Assembly: GCA_028023455.1 (NCBI GenBank)
Contig: JAQFVV010000037.1
Location: 682,001-746,000 of the forward strand
Source: Epiperipatus broadwayi
Lineage: Eukaryota > Onychophora > Udeonychophora > Euonychophora > Peripatidae
Length of the DNA stretch: 64,000 nt
Reading direction: 5' to 3'
Of the stretch, positions 24,001 through 36,477 are shown piece after piece (the first letter of the stretch is position 1; each line of letters starts with the position of its first letter). The notes below the pieces were generated by a model. That model worked only from the letters and a program-made list of their open reading frames with translations, searched no databases and was not told the DNA's origin. The position numbers and the translations under genes were made by a program.

Positions 24001-25337
24001 CTCTCTCTTCCACAGAACCTTCAGATTTGTTTTTCATATTTCCTTTATTTTTAATTATACACAATTTAAATTGTTTTTCCACTTGATACTTTCTTTCATT
24101 GATTACTCTGGCCTGCACTAAGTGGCATTACAGTATGGAGAGTTTTGTCTCTGTAAACAGCTTATGTAAGCATAAAGAATGATGATCAGGTGATAGTTAG
24201 CGTAATGAAAAGTTTTAACTATTGTAAAACAATTTTTTCAACTTGTCTTTTTATTCTGCTCTAAAAGCTCTCCAACTTTTCTTCTCCTTTTTCCTAACAG
24301 TGCAAGTCTGCTTCATAAAAAAAACTACTCTAAACAAAACATTTAACGAACTTCTTTTTTAAATATAATTTTATTGCACTATAAATTAATATCATGTATT
24401 TATTTAGAAGTCTGACTATAGCTTTTGCAATTCTTGCTTTTTCCATCAAGTACATAAATTCTCAAAAACAGTAACCTGTTCTAATATTTCATATCTAACT
24501 ACTTGCTTTTATCTATCACGATCTTCATCTTAATAATTATAAATTACATTAATGTATTTCTGCAACATAAGAGTAAAAATACAATCATCTTTAATAGGGT
24601 TAATCATAACGATAATAGGTTTTATTGCAAATGTTTTTCCATTATCATCCACAATTTGTCAAAAATGTTATATTTTAAAGTCAATTTGTACATTTATATA
24701 TACATATTCCACCTTTATTGTTAAAAGGAGATTGTCTTATAACAGATTGATATTGTTGATTGTTATTGATACTGGGATTGTCTAAGTATTGACTGATTTT
24801 AATGATTATATATGTATATATATAACAGTCAAATCACCACTTAAGATACTTCAGCAATGCTTTCTGTAAACAAATATAAATTCTGAACTTCAAACAGCTA
24901 AATTTAACATTGTGAGTGGTAATGTGACTGTTTTCTATCTACCAATATGCATTATATTTTCATATATATAAGCTAACATATGTACAATTTGTTAATTAAA
25001 TTCTCATGCATTTTCCAAGCTGGCTGATAAAACTGATTATGACTATTAAAAATAATGATTAAAGAAAAGCAGCAAATATTTAAATAAATTATATAATAAA
25101 TAAATTAAATATAAGGTACAGAAAAGAGAGAATAAAAACTTTAAGTCATAATCTAAAAGATGGGACTAGATGTAAGCTTTTTGAAAAGTACAACAGTAGA
25201 CAGAAAAGTTTGTCAAATTGATGTGAAATACATAACATTTGTAAGATAATTATATATAACTTCCATATTGATAATAGTAATCTACTATTGCGTCTAAGAA
25301 AAAAAAAAAAAAAACTGATCTGAGAATCATGATTAAC

Positions 25338-25354
25338 ACTGCCATCTAGTGCCC
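25338..25354 (-). promoter_or_regulatory. CTCF-like motif (allelic copy)
   Basis: Same site as 19113-19129, unchanged in the second allele. Confidence 0.22.
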
Positions 25355-25735
25355 ACTGATTACCCATGTTAACAATTAATTCTAGAATACAGTAATGAAG
25401 AATAGATTAAACTACATAAGACATTTTATTAGCTATTATTTCTTTGTTTGACAATCTCAAATTTTATTTTTAAACTATAAAGTTTATTTTAAATAGAAGG
25501 TATCATTCCCTCAATTGAAAGAAAATTATTGGATTTTTAAGTCTATATATATATATTATGACATTATAGAGTTACATAGCAATGTCCAGAACAATGGAGA
25601 TCCTGAACACTTTTTTCTTTCCGGCAAGGTGGCTAATAATTATTTACCAATTCATCCTACTTTAACTTCTGTAGAATGTCAAACCATACAATTTTACACT
25701 CACAATCCCATATACAAAGAGTAAAAAATGCATAC

Positions 25736-25899
25736 CTCCAGCGTACACTTGTGCCCAATGTTTAGCTGTCAATCGAAACATATCAGGATTTTCTTTATAC
25801 TGTTTAGCAACAACTGCATCTTGAGGATCATCTGGTTCTGCCGCTGACAGAAGGGCCTGCAGCGATAATAATACCGTCCTAAGAGTCATAGCGGCAGCC
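25736..25899 (-). CDS. UBE2K: UBE2K exon: C-terminal part of the UBC fold (copy 2)
   Basis: Allelic copy of the exon at 19511-19674, with the same 164-base length, the same ttttag acceptor and gtatgc donor, and the same protein. The base changes seen within it are synonymous, for example GCA/GCG or GCT codons for Ala. In the scaffold as written, a transcript would contain this exon pair twice, which would break the UBC fold. This supports false duplication rather than a second gene. No UBA exons belong to this copy. Confidence 0.93.
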
Positions 25900-26580
25900 C
25901 TAAAATAACACATAAAGAAAAAAAACATTCAAAAGCATAATAAAAAGAAAAATATAAATTTCACTTTTTGAAAGCAGCAAGTTAGAATGTCCAGACAAAG
26001 AAATTATAAATCGGCAAGTCAAGCATTTCTCTCAAGTAACATAATTTTAATTTACAGTGAGACAATTTAGATCATTCTTTATGCTTGTGCTATAATGATA
26101 CTATAGCTATATATTATTTATTTCTTATACTATAATGAAATCACAACTATGTTTTCCATAAAATGAGTTCGAATCCAGGTTAAGGAAAACTTAAATAATT
26201 TTTTAGGTTCTAATCTGATTTAGAAGTTTTCTTTCAAGAAGCTATCCCATAGCCAATCCATATAACCTCTAATATTAGTTAGTTAATGGATATCTAACAG
26301 TTCTTAACTTGAGGTCATAGAAGAATAAAAAATTGCTCAAAATCTAATCATGGCAACTTTAATTTTCACTGTTTCTCTAAGAAGGGCAGTTGTAGAGTGC
26401 TTTGCCTTGCAATAGCTATTTAAAGTAACTTTACTTTTTATTTCTATAAAAATAATTTCAAAAAATAATAAATCTAGATACTTCATTTTCTAAACTGCAA
26501 ATAAATGATTGAAAAAAATAACTGTCTGCTATCTTTTTTAAAAACAAATTAAACACATATGAAAATCCATCATGTATATA

Positions 26581-27537
26581 CACCTGGGTCTCTTTTTACA
26601 CGGACTTATTTAACACGATTTTGAAGTTACGTGATTCGTGTTTCACCGGAAGTCAATTTCCAATAATGCGCTATTATTTTAAATAATAAATTTCGCGCAC
26701 TTACGTTATATTGAAAGTAATAGCACATTATTGGAATTCGACTTTCATCTTAGTAATTTCAATATTTTCAGTGCTTTATAATAGTAAGATTTTATGCAAT
26801 AATGAAATTAAAATCATGATTTCCACATTTTATGTATACACATATTAAATTTTACAAGATTATAATGTAACTTTGTTCAAACATTGTGCGTGTTAATTTT
26901 GCATTTTAAATCCCATTCTGTTTTTGCTTTTTAAAAAAGAACGTAATCAATTATTATTTTCTTATTAATGACACTAATCATTAACGTGCTCTTAAATTCC
27001 AACGAGAGCTAAATGGTTGTATGTCTGGATATCGCGAGCTTCATAAACAATTAATAAAATCATCGACTCAAAGATTAATTACTAATTACGTTGTCACCAG
27101 AAAATCATTAACACAACATGAGAGTGAAGTTGGTGCTAGTTGTATTTCCTCTTGAGAAGAATCTTACAGTTTGCAAATGAACCTATTTATCAATAATAAT
27201 TAAAACGTGTATAAAAAAATGTAAATTACTGTACTGTAAATTATGCATAAAAATATATTATTTTGAATAAAATTAAATATTATAGATAAAAAAAGTTTGT
27301 CTTGTATCAATTTTTTTCAAATTTAAAATTTTTTATTAGACATATTTTATTTCCTTATTTTTTTTTTTGCGCGAATTTTAAAGTAATTTTACGTTGGTGC
27401 TTTGCTTTTACGCGAATTTTGAAAAATCACAGACCACATCCCCCCTTTTTCAATGTAACTTACATCTATTTTTGTGCGATTTCGTTTGCGCGTGTTTTCT
27501 GAGGAACCTATCTATTGCGTAAAACGAGACCCAGGGG
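26581..27537. mobile_element. 957-bp Tigger/pogo-like non-autonomous element
   Basis: Present in allele 2 and absent from allele 1, where the site reads CATGTATATATAGAG without interruption. The ends are inverted (CACCTGGGTCTC at the left, GAGACCCAGGGG at the right) and flanked by TA on both sides, so the target duplication is TA. The subterminal sequence (CTCGTTTTACGC read inward from the right end) recalls Tigger/pogo MITEs of the Tc1/mariner superfamily. An imperfect internal inverted repeat spans about 26651-26751 (CCAATAATGCGCTATTA versus TAATAGCACATTATTGG). The longest frame (66 codons) is not a transposase, so it is non-autonomous. Confidence 0.85.
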
Positions 27538-28028
27538 TATAGAGAATTTAAAATAATAATAATTAAAAGAATTCTAACATAAAAGATCAAAAGCTCGTGA
27601 AATTAGATTTGATTAAAAATAAAGTTACAGATTTTATATTTGTTTAAATAACTTTAAAACAAATAATTATTAAAATATATTTTTTGATAAACTATTTTAG
27701 ATTAATAAATTAAAAAAGAATATGTAAATAGCTTTATATAGAGATAAAAATATGAAAGGTAATAGGGATAAATGAACCTATTAAGGAGTTTGAATAACAA
27801 CTATGAACAAATATTTATAGAAAAACAAATGTATTTAGAAAAGTATCTATTAAAAAAAAAAACCCCAGGTAAAACAAATCAATTCAGATACAATCATTCA
27901 ATGAAATAGAGATACAGTTGTAGTTAAAAATTCATTGACTAATATCAAAGTTATTAGAGAACAGTTTAACTAAGTCTTCCTATAGTTTTAATGGATCATA
28001 ATATTAAAACCATGTTCATTCCCCGTGC

Positions 28029-28209
28029 ATTCCTGAAAGGATAGCTATCTATTGGTTTGTTAAAATTAACATGCCTATATCAGGAATGAATTTTGAATCA
28101 TTTACGACATTAAGGCCATATTCCTGAAAGGATAGCTATCTATTGCTTTGTCAAAATTAACATGCCTATATCAGGAATGAATTTTTGAATCATTTATGAC
28201 ATTAAGGCC
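28029..28209. repeat. Two tandem 91-bp units (copy 2)
   Basis: Allelic copy of 20843-21023 with the same two-unit structure, so the unit number does not vary between the two alleles. Confidence 0.85.
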
Positions 28210-29254
28210 ATTATTTTGTGTTGGAAAATTATCAACCCACCATCTCTTAATTATGGAAAATAGGTGAAAAATGCTAAAAAAATTTTTACAATATTGGATA
28301 AAATTTTTAAATAGGACACTTAACTGATACAAGTAAATGTACCTTAATAATACTTAATTTCCTTTAGTTATATAACAATTTTAGTGTTTTGCTGATTGCA
28401 AGTTTTTATAAAATTACATTTATGAAAGCAATATATATGTATATACAGACTAACGTAATTATTCATTTTTAAAGAAAATTAGTTTATTAAATATTTTTGA
28501 AAATTTTTTAAACTTTTGATTCGTATCTAAATAATAGGTGTATTCTATAAATCTCATGACATTCTCTCTTCCAAATTCAGAATTATTTAATTAATCTAAA
28601 ATATAATGATAGCTAGCATCACAATTTAAATACAGCAATCAAATATTTTATGAACTATTAAATATATTTCTACTAATACTATGTGTGTTACTTAAATTGA
28701 AGAATTTTTTATTTATTGTAAATTTATTAAAATGAACAATACTACTTTAGACTTGAGAGTTTTTATGTTTTACCCAAATATTAGCTTCCTTAATTTAGTC
28801 AAAGAGTAACAAATGCCATTTCATATCAGATTAATGCCCTTATAATATTGTATAACTAAGAATGTTATAGATATACATTGCAAAGTAAACATACCACAGA
28901 AATAGAAATATTTGCCATTTAACCAATATAATATATCAATCAGACTAGATATTTAAAAGAATTAGTAATCATCTGATCAGCACCAGGGTAGTGATTAAGT
29001 GATCAATGACCCTTTTACATCAGTTTATTCCATTACAATATATATAAAGAACTGAATTTTTTTTAACCATTTATATCTATAAAAAAGATATTTCATTTAC
29101 CTATATGTTCAATAGGGTTTAATTTAAAAAAAAATTAATAATTTTAAAATTGTACAACATTTGGGGAAAAAAATTAATCAAGTTATACCTTAATACACAT
29201 AAACTTTATAAGAGATTTGAAATACCAGGTACTCTTATACCTGAAGCCCAATTG

Positions 29255-29490
29255 TAAATATAGGGGATTTGAATTCACACATGTCCACACACATGCAGAA
29301 AAGATAAATAATTACCAATATACGTAGTTCATGCTGATCCAACTGATGAGTGCTGGTTCAGCATGAAATACAAATATTGGTGATTATTTATCTTTTCTGC
29401 ATGTGTGTGGTCATGTGTATCAGTAGTATGAGATAGTGCTAATGGTTGAAGTGGCTTAAAAGTCTGAGTTCAAATCCCCTATATAAATTT
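29255..29490. repeat. Head-to-head inverted element, family c (copy 2)
   Basis: Allelic copy of 22062-22290. It keeps an extra 10-base word (ACACATGCAG) missing from the left arm of copy 1, so the inverted arms are longer here: about 75 bases from CATGTGTGTGG inward. Confidence 0.7.
29330..29382 (+). ncRNA. Hammerhead-like motif, family c (intact core)
   Basis: CTGATGA (29343-29349), helix II of 5 bp (GTGCT/AGCAT, loop GGTTC), GAAA (29365-29368), then a minimal helix III (AU...AU with a short loop) and AUA as the possible NUH site before TTGG. CCAA upstream pairs with TTGG to start helix I. The core order is that of a type I hammerhead. The rest of helix I is poorly paired in this copy, so activity is uncertain. 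Confidence 0.4.
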
Positions 29491-29731
29491 TATAACTATA
29501 AAATTATATGCATATTAGTTGTCTGCCCAAAAACAGAGAAAGACTAGGCAATAAAGTATTACAATTAAGCAAAAACATTTGAGAAGTCTGCCTTCATAGT
29601 GAAACCAGTTGATTGTGAAAATTTTAATTTTGATTGTTAATTTTGAATTTGGTGTAATTTAGTTATTTATATAGTAATACCTTCTATAGACTTCATATCT
29701 AATATATTAGTCATATTTCTGATACACTTAC

Positions 29732-29814
29732 CACTGATCCTTTAATATATCTAAACATATGGCCCCTGTCACAGAACTTATATTTGGATGCCAGATTCTG
29801 GTTATAAAACGAAC
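29732..29814 (-). CDS. UBE2K: UBE2K exon with the active-site cysteine (copy 2)
   Basis: Allelic copy of 22533-22615: 83 bases, aatag acceptor, TG|gtaagt donor, same protein including HPN and the catalytic Cys in ICLDIL. Differences such as GTT/GTC for Val and CAG/CAA for Gln are silent. In the true gene this and the 22533 copy are most likely the same exon. The upstream exons should follow on the minus strand beyond 30 kb but were not found. Confidence 0.93.
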
Positions 29815-30705
29815 CTATTAAAAAAACATAAAAGCAAAAAAAAAATTAAATATACTACTTAGTTAAAAATTATCAAATTTTATTGACATCAATACAAAAC
29901 TTTATTCTAAAATATTCTTATATAGTAACTGAAAATAAACCAACAACACAAACCTTATTTAAATCTTTTAGTTTTTATTGGTAATAAGATTTGGAAAATC
30001 AACCAGTCTTTTAATTACATCAATCTGCAAATTTTCAGAAAAGCAGATTAGCAATTCCAAGAAGTAACTGTAATCAAGCAATATATAAATAATCATTTTC
30101 ATTAATTTCCAATATTCGATATAGTTTAGTGCAGTTATAATATGGACTCAAGCTAAAGATCCACGAATTATAGCTTGGCTGACACTTTCAGCACTGAAAT
30201 GCTATTTGATATCATGAACGATAAACCATTTGATTACTTATCAAGCAGCAAATGAATCTGGCCTGTCTTAACCCAGTGATTTTGAAAATTGCATGATTGC
30301 CAGACTTATTGGTATATTGGGACAAGTTAAGATTTACTTCACGATTTTTTTTTAGTTTGAATAAATCAATAAGGATGTAATTTTAAAATAATAATTCAAC
30401 AAAAAATAAATATGCCATCAAAATGTGCCAGTTCATTGAAGCAAATCACTCTTTTCCTGTCTTTTGATTAGTTTCTGAAATTACCATTTTCTTCAAGATC
30501 ATTAACTAACTTCTACTTCTTTCTTTTATACTCTTTGTAGTGCCTTCCAATATATCTTTCATAATTCTACTTTAAAGTACTTACCCAATCCAACTTCTCT
30601 TAATAATTTCCTTTAAAAATAAACTTTTTTTCACATATCTTATGCAACTCATCTATTTTGCTAGTCTTACTTTTCTAATCTCATTACATCCACAATTTTT
30701 TTAAG

Positions 30706-31746
30706 CATTTAATCTTGATTATTACTTCTATAGCTCTAAAGTATTTAACCCTTTCTTATTACTTTAATTTTTTGTCACCTTTTCTAAATGGTCATATAAA
30801 GACACACTAAGAACAAAACATTTAACAAACTTCTTTCTTAGCAATCTCAATGGACTACCAAATAATTTCTCACATTATTTAAAATTTGGTTTACCCATTG
30901 CAATTCTCTATCTATCCACTGCTTTTGTCGTTGGTTAAATAATTTCTAACCATTGAATAATACTGATCTTTTTCTTCCAATGCTTCACGTTTTCTACTAA
31001 CCAACTACATTCATTGCTTTTACTTCACAAGCAGTTATTTTAGTACCTCAAACTTACCACATGTTTTTCTATCCTTTAGCTTTTCATTAAGTTCATTATA
31101 GTTATGGGTGAATATGGCCTATCATCAGCAAATTGAATACAATCAACATACAGTGTTCATTCAATTCTTTAAAAAAAATCTTATCTAAGTATATATTAAT
31201 TTATATAATCGGTTACTCATGCCATCAAGTGATCTTAGAAAACAAAGTGATGGACTGAGTAAAGTTCCATCACAGTGCATAGAGAAATATATGTTAAACA
31301 AAACAGAGGCAACATCCCTGCTTTACACTCTTTCCTACATTTATATCTATTTAATAATTAATTTCTATCATAAAATTTGGTCTACTGATTTGGGATTTTA
31401 ATCTATTGCTCAACTTTTTCAACTTAAAATTAGAACAATCAATTCTAAATGATCAAGAAACTGTAAAAGTATTTAAAAATTTACACGCCCTCTTCATCAA
31501 TAAACGATGGTATTACATTATCATTGTTTTAATGTTCCAGAAAGACTGCCAACACTCAGTTGATCAACATAATTGACATGGAAACTTCCTAAATATCCAA
31601 TGGCATTAATAGCAAAATTTAACATGTATAAATAAAACACAATGAATATTTACATAAGCATACATACCATCACAAGTTATTTTGGTAACAATTGCAAAGC
31701 TATGTTTATTATTCTGTCACTATCTATATATTAGAGTAATCATTAG
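30706..31746. repeat. 1.04-kb direct repeat, left copy
   Basis: Begins CATTTAATCTTGATTATT and ends AATCATTAG. The same sequence returns at 33851-34886 with only a handful of differences. It starts exactly where the left allelic contig (ending at 23500) breaks off. It contains no recognisable gene; the 60-codon frame at 31219 is duplicated with it. Confidence 0.9.
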
Positions 31747-33850
31747 TATAACGATCGAAATGAAAGTGAAGATCGAATCTAACCGCAAATACAATATCTG
31801 CAACTACCAGGGCGCCATCTAGGCATTTGAGCCTAGAAAAATTTATAAAGTAGGCAGATACGCGCTGTTAAGATTCCACTTTATTTAAATATTCCGATCA
31901 TTAGCCCAAGTCATTAGCTCAGTGGAGATGCAGAGATAAAATCTATATCTTAATTTATATCTTAAATATTAATAAATAAAAGCCACTGCCAAAAATTAAC
32001 ACCTAAAAATATTTATTTACGCACATATAAAATAACATTTAAATTTTGAGGAATAAATTCAACATTTTAGATTTTTCTATTAATCTTTTAATTTTACATT
32101 TAACTAAGTTTCAATGAGTTTAATATTTTATTTAGATAGTCAAGTATGAATAGACTACATAGACCTGCATTTGAAAAGAAAATATTCTTCCCTGATTTAA
32201 CCTTAGGCAACAAATTTCGCAATCAACTGGCACCAATCCATCTGATACATTCATGTATTCAATGTAGCATGATACGACAACACAAAATACTATATTGTCA
32301 GGAATGGACATCTGAACAGTAAGTAGAATTAGAGAAGACATTGACTCTCCACCAACAGGAATGTTACATCTGTTGGCAAGTAGAACAATAAACAAAAAAC
32401 TCCAAAGGAATGGACTGCGGTCTTCTGCCGACTTACAAACCCATCCATAGGCAAACAGAAGGTGTGTGGCGTATATATGCAATCCTGCCCGTAGCGGACC
32501 TCATACTACATCTACAATTACACAAATATATCCAATCCATTGAACCAATTCAACTACGAAATGAATAACCTAAGATTACCCTCCCTTAATATAACTTTAC
32601 AAAACCATATAGCCATTCACGCCCGACTTAAATTTAACATTTAAATACGTTCGCACAGATTTGTTTAAAAATGTTGGGTATAGATCGATTACATAGATTC
32701 CACGGTCAAAAACATTTCAAAATAAACATAAATGATCAAAATACAAAATTATTGATACCGACAATCGCAGAGGGAAATTTATAAGTAACCCAATAGTATT
32801 CACCATAAGATACTTGCGTTGTCACCAATAACTTAAAAGACATCCGAATAAATACATTTTAGATACCGTACGGTATCATTATTTATCGAATGTCTATATA
32901 TTTTGATCAAATATGAAAACCAAAATATAATTAACCGCGAACGAATCCATGCAAGCGTCTATAAACAACTTAAATTTCATGCATTTAAATAATCTTTACA
33001 ATAAGAAAAAAAAAATGGAAATGATGTTTATCAATCAGAAAACATATAAAATTAAACATTATTAATTTGATTTAAAAACTTACAAAAGTCAGATAAGAGT
33101 CCGTTTTAACATTTAAGTTGGCTTGTTTATTAATTTATAAAACTTGACGAAAGTTCTTAATTGATTTTAATAATTGTTCATTTCATATAGCTTATGGTAG
33201 AAGAGTCCAGGTTCCTGTTTTTAATTCCCACGACGCCTCCATTGGAAGATAATGTTCTGGAGATGGCAATAGCTGGTTCAAGGTATCACAGTCTTTTCCT
33301 TTTTCTTTTTTAAATAGAGAGTGTGGTATGTGCGTCCTACCACAACTCTCAAACACACAATGCTGGAACTGTCCGAAAAAACTGTATTTCCCTTTTTATA
33401 TTATCCACACAGATTCAATCAACAAAACGTCACTAATCCATCACTTTCGTTAGGGTCCGAGCCAAGGCTTAGTGCTTCCATTGGTCAAGCTAAAATCTCT
33501 TTATTCTCTTATCTAATTTACTCTCTGACTTTTTAATTAGACAGTTTTTGGATAATTAATAAACAATCATTTCCATTTACAGATTACAGGAATTAATTAA
33601 CACCTGTTTTTATTTTTACTTACGTTATTTCTTTTTTAAACGATTTTTATATTTAAATCTTTTTTTATAAAAAAAATGCATTCAAATACCTTTTTTTATT
33701 TATTAAAAAAAAATATTTTTAAAGTTTAGCATTTGTGCGAATATACATACGTTTAACAAACATTTTAATTTTAGCGTTTAGTTTTTTACTTTTATTTGCG
33801 AACTTTTAAGTTTTTATTTTAAATTAATGTAACGACATATTTATATATCG
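31747..33850 (-). mobile_element. 2.1-kb repeat of unknown class, copy 2 (inverse)
   Basis: Reverse complement of 12548-14632, beginning TATAACGATCGAAATG and ending ATTTATATATCG. It lacks the hAT ends that surround copy 1, so the 2.1-kb unit appears able to exist on its own, or was cut out of a hAT copy. The 127-codon frame of copy 1 is matched here by a 116-codon frame (32132-32482) that diverges after a frameshift. It sits precisely between the two 1.04-kb direct repeats. Confidence 0.65.
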
Positions 33851-34886
33851 CATTTAATCTTGATTATTACTTCTATAGCTCTAAAGTATTTAACCCTTCC
33901 TTATTACTTTAATTTTTTGTCACCTTTTCTAAATGGTCATATAAAGACACATTAAGAACAAAACATTTAAAAAACTTTCTTAGCAATCTCAATGGACTAC
34001 CAAATAATTTCTCACATTATTTAAAATTTGGTTTACCCATTGCAATTCTCTATCTATCCACTGCTTTTGTCGTTGGTTAAATAATTTCTAACCATTGAAT
34101 AATACTGATCTTTTTCTTCCAATGCTTCACGTTTTCTACTAACCAACTACATTCATTGCTTTTACTTCACAAGCAGTTATTTTAGTACCTCAAACTTACC
34201 ACATGTTTTTCTATCCTTTAGCTTTTCATTAAGTTCATTATAGTTATGGGTGAATATGGCCTATCATCAGCAAATTGAATACAATCAACATACAGTGTTC
34301 ATTCAATTCTTTAAAAAAAATCTTATCTAAGTATATATTAATTTATATAATCGGTTACTCATGCCATCAAGTGATCTTAGAAAACAAAGTGATGGACTGA
34401 GTAAAGTTCCATCACAGTGCATAGAGAAATATATGTTAAACAAAACAGAGGCAACATCCCTGCTTTACACTCTTTCCTACATTTATATCTATTTAATAAT
34501 TAATTTCTATCATAAAATTTGGTCTACTGATTTGGGATTTTAATCTATTGCTCAACTTTTTCAACTTAAAATTAGAACAATCAATTCTAAATGATCAAGA
34601 AACTGTAAAAGTATTTAAAAATTTACACGCCCTCTTCATCAATAAACGATGGTATTACATTATCATTGTTTTAATGTTCCAGAAAGACTGCCAACACTCA
34701 GTTGATCAACATAATTGACATGGAAACTTCCTAAATATCCAATGGCATTAATAGCAAAATTTAACATGTATAAATAAAACACAATGAATATTTACATAAG
34801 CATACATATCATCACAAGTTATTTTGGTAACAATTGCAAAACTGTTTATTATTCTGTCACTATCTATATATTAGAGTAATCATTAG
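33851..34886. repeat. 1.04-kb direct repeat, right copy
   Basis: Same sequence as 30706-31746, in the same orientation. Small differences include a 5-base shortening near 33970 and CATATCATC for CATACCATC. After the repeat the sequence becomes unique (AGATGTTATGACTCC). Confidence 0.9.
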
Positions 34887-35584
34887 AGATGTTATGACTC
34901 CTTCCCTACCTAATTCTTTAATTCTGCTGTGTACTGTATTCAAATTTAAAAAATTATAAATGCTTTATACTTAAAACAATCATAATTTTTTGGTGAACTA
35001 CACTATTTTCAATCATTCAGCAGAAAAAGAAAAAAAATTTTGTTTCTTTCTGCCATGTATTTTTATTTATTGTCACACTCCATTTTATGTAGAACTATAT
35101 ACAAATCTTATCTATTCTCAAAATTTAGAACATTATTAAAAAGATCAAAGTCCTACATTCAAATATCAATATAATAAATGTAAATGTATTTTAAACAGCA
35201 GTCAGCTATACCACATACATTAAAAAATGTGGAAATATTCAGTTGTTTCAGATATAGAGTACTGACTAAGGAAATGACCATGCCTGCAATACAAACCATA
35301 CAATTGAACTTTTTAATAAATTCTGGTTATGTATTTTTAAAAAATGTAATAATTAAATCAGATTGTATCAAGAAAATAGGAATGGTCTAGCATCTAGACC
35401 TTTTACTTAAATGTAATTTCTATCTAGCAAAGACATTTATGCTATATTGATAAAATGTGTTAATTTCTCAACTTAAAAGTACTACTACACATTAAGTACT
35501 ATGGCCAAGATAAAACACTTTAATCATTATTTCAATATTTAAAGCTACATCACAAATTTTAATGAGTTAATTACATCATTACAA
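34887..35584. other. Unique AT-rich DNA, no gene seen
   Basis: Probably UBE2K intron sequence. The 68-codon frame at 35184 has no recognisable similarity. Confidence 0.4.
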
Positions 35585-35650
35585 TAGGATTAGAACTCTG
35601 ACCCTATCTACTCCATCTTATACAACTGATACATGTGAAAAAGATAGAAT

Positions 35651-35712
35651 GATCAATACATGTACATCGTGCTGAACCAGCATTCATCAGTAGGTCCAGA
35701 TCACGATCTCCT
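35651..35712 (-). ncRNA. Hammerhead-like motif, family c, tandem unit 1 (degenerate)
   Basis: On the minus strand CTGATGA (plus positions 35684-35690) is followed by helix II ATGCT/AGCAC with loop GGTTC. GATG stands where GAAA is expected. Upstream GATCTGGACC and downstream TTGATC can partly pair as helix I. The GAAA change predicts an inactive copy. Confidence 0.3.
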
Positions 35713-36121
35713 ACACATATATACAAACGGTACTCATTTTATATTAAGATAGCAAATCTTCAAACTTTAATGGGCAAACTTCAATCTTCTCACCTTACAA
35801 TTCTTCAGCCATCCATATCATTAAAAATCCAAGGGTAGAACATTCAAAACTCTTGTTGATGGCAATATTATTGTCATATCCATGTTGCCTTTAAGTCATT
35901 GTGACCCCTCACATATAGGACCTTAACAGGTCCATTTAAATATACAGAAAAATGGATGGGTAGAATACAGGCTGAATATGTAATATTTAAATACAAGTAT
36001 AATTTCTATACTAAATTAAATGTATTAGAAGGACTTGAACTCAGACTTTCAAGCTCCCCATAGCTATCCACTCCATCTTATACAACCGATATACATGACC
36101 ACCTAATGTGAAAAAGATAAA

Positions 36122-36180
36122 TGATCTCCAATATAAGTATTTCATACTGGACCAGCACTCGTCAATTAATCCAGATCACT
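36122..36180 (-). ncRNA. Hammerhead-like motif, family c, tandem unit 2
   Basis: Minus strand: TTGACGA (consensus CTGATGA, two changes including the first C) at plus 36159-36165, helix II GTGCT/AGTAT, intact GAAA (36140-36143), a minimal helix III (AUA/UAU) and site AUA before TTGGAGATC. The outer helix I pairs GATCT with AGATC. GAAA, helix III and helix I are better preserved here, the CUGANGA box worse. Confidence 0.35.
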
Positions 36181-36477
36181 ATCTCTCACACATATATACA
36201 ATCAGTCCTCAATTTATATTAAGATAGCAAATCTTAAACTTTAATGGACAAGCTTCAATTGTCTCCACCCTCCAACTCTTCAGCCATCCATATCATTGAA
36301 AATTAGAGATAGAACATTCAAAGCCTTTGTTGATGCCAATATTATTGTCATATCCACATTGACTTTAAAGGTCATTCTGACCCCTCACATAAAGGACCTT
36401 AATAAAACCATTTAAATATGCAGAAGAGGGATGGAAGAACACAGGCTGAATATGTAATATTTAAATACATATATATT

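Larger units (their letters stand above)
24001..30705. repeat. Allelic block, copy 2 (start of right contig)
   Basis: Colinear with 17771-23500. Differences are scattered single bases and short indels, one 957-bp insertion (26581-27537) and small homopolymer changes. Both UBE2K exons are conserved with identical protein. The block begins directly after the gap, at the point matching 17771 in the other copy. Confidence 0.85.
35585..36475 (-). repeat. Family c element: two tandem units of about 475 bp
   Basis: Two head-to-tail units on the minus strand; the landmark CAGCCATCCATATCATT occurs at 35806 and 36281, 475 bases apart. In minus-strand order each unit has a non-coding body (CATATTCAGCCTGT, GGATATGACAATAATATTG, GGATGGCTGAAGA), a hammerhead-like motif, GGTGGTCATGTATATCGG (second unit), and a tRNA-like end in which AGATGGAGTGGATAGC resembles a box A region and GAGTTCAAGTCC a box B. 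The first unit has a shortened tRNA-like end. A tandem layout with one ribozyme-like motif per unit is typical of retrozyme-like repeats. Confidence 0.75.

Noticed and set aside
19511-29814. Two UBE2K paralogues in tandem
   Set aside because: Protein-identical exons, allele-level divergence in introns, only one set of UBA exons, and copies that abut the gap on both sides favour an assembly artefact.
31219-31401. 60-codon frame repeated exactly at 34361-34543
   Set aside because: It is carried in the 1.04-kb direct repeat; identity reflects the recent duplication, not selection.
31780-31945. TTAGCTCAGTGG as a tRNA box A inside the 2.1-kb repeat
   Set aside because: No box B lies at a suitable distance downstream, and no tRNA-like fold is visible.
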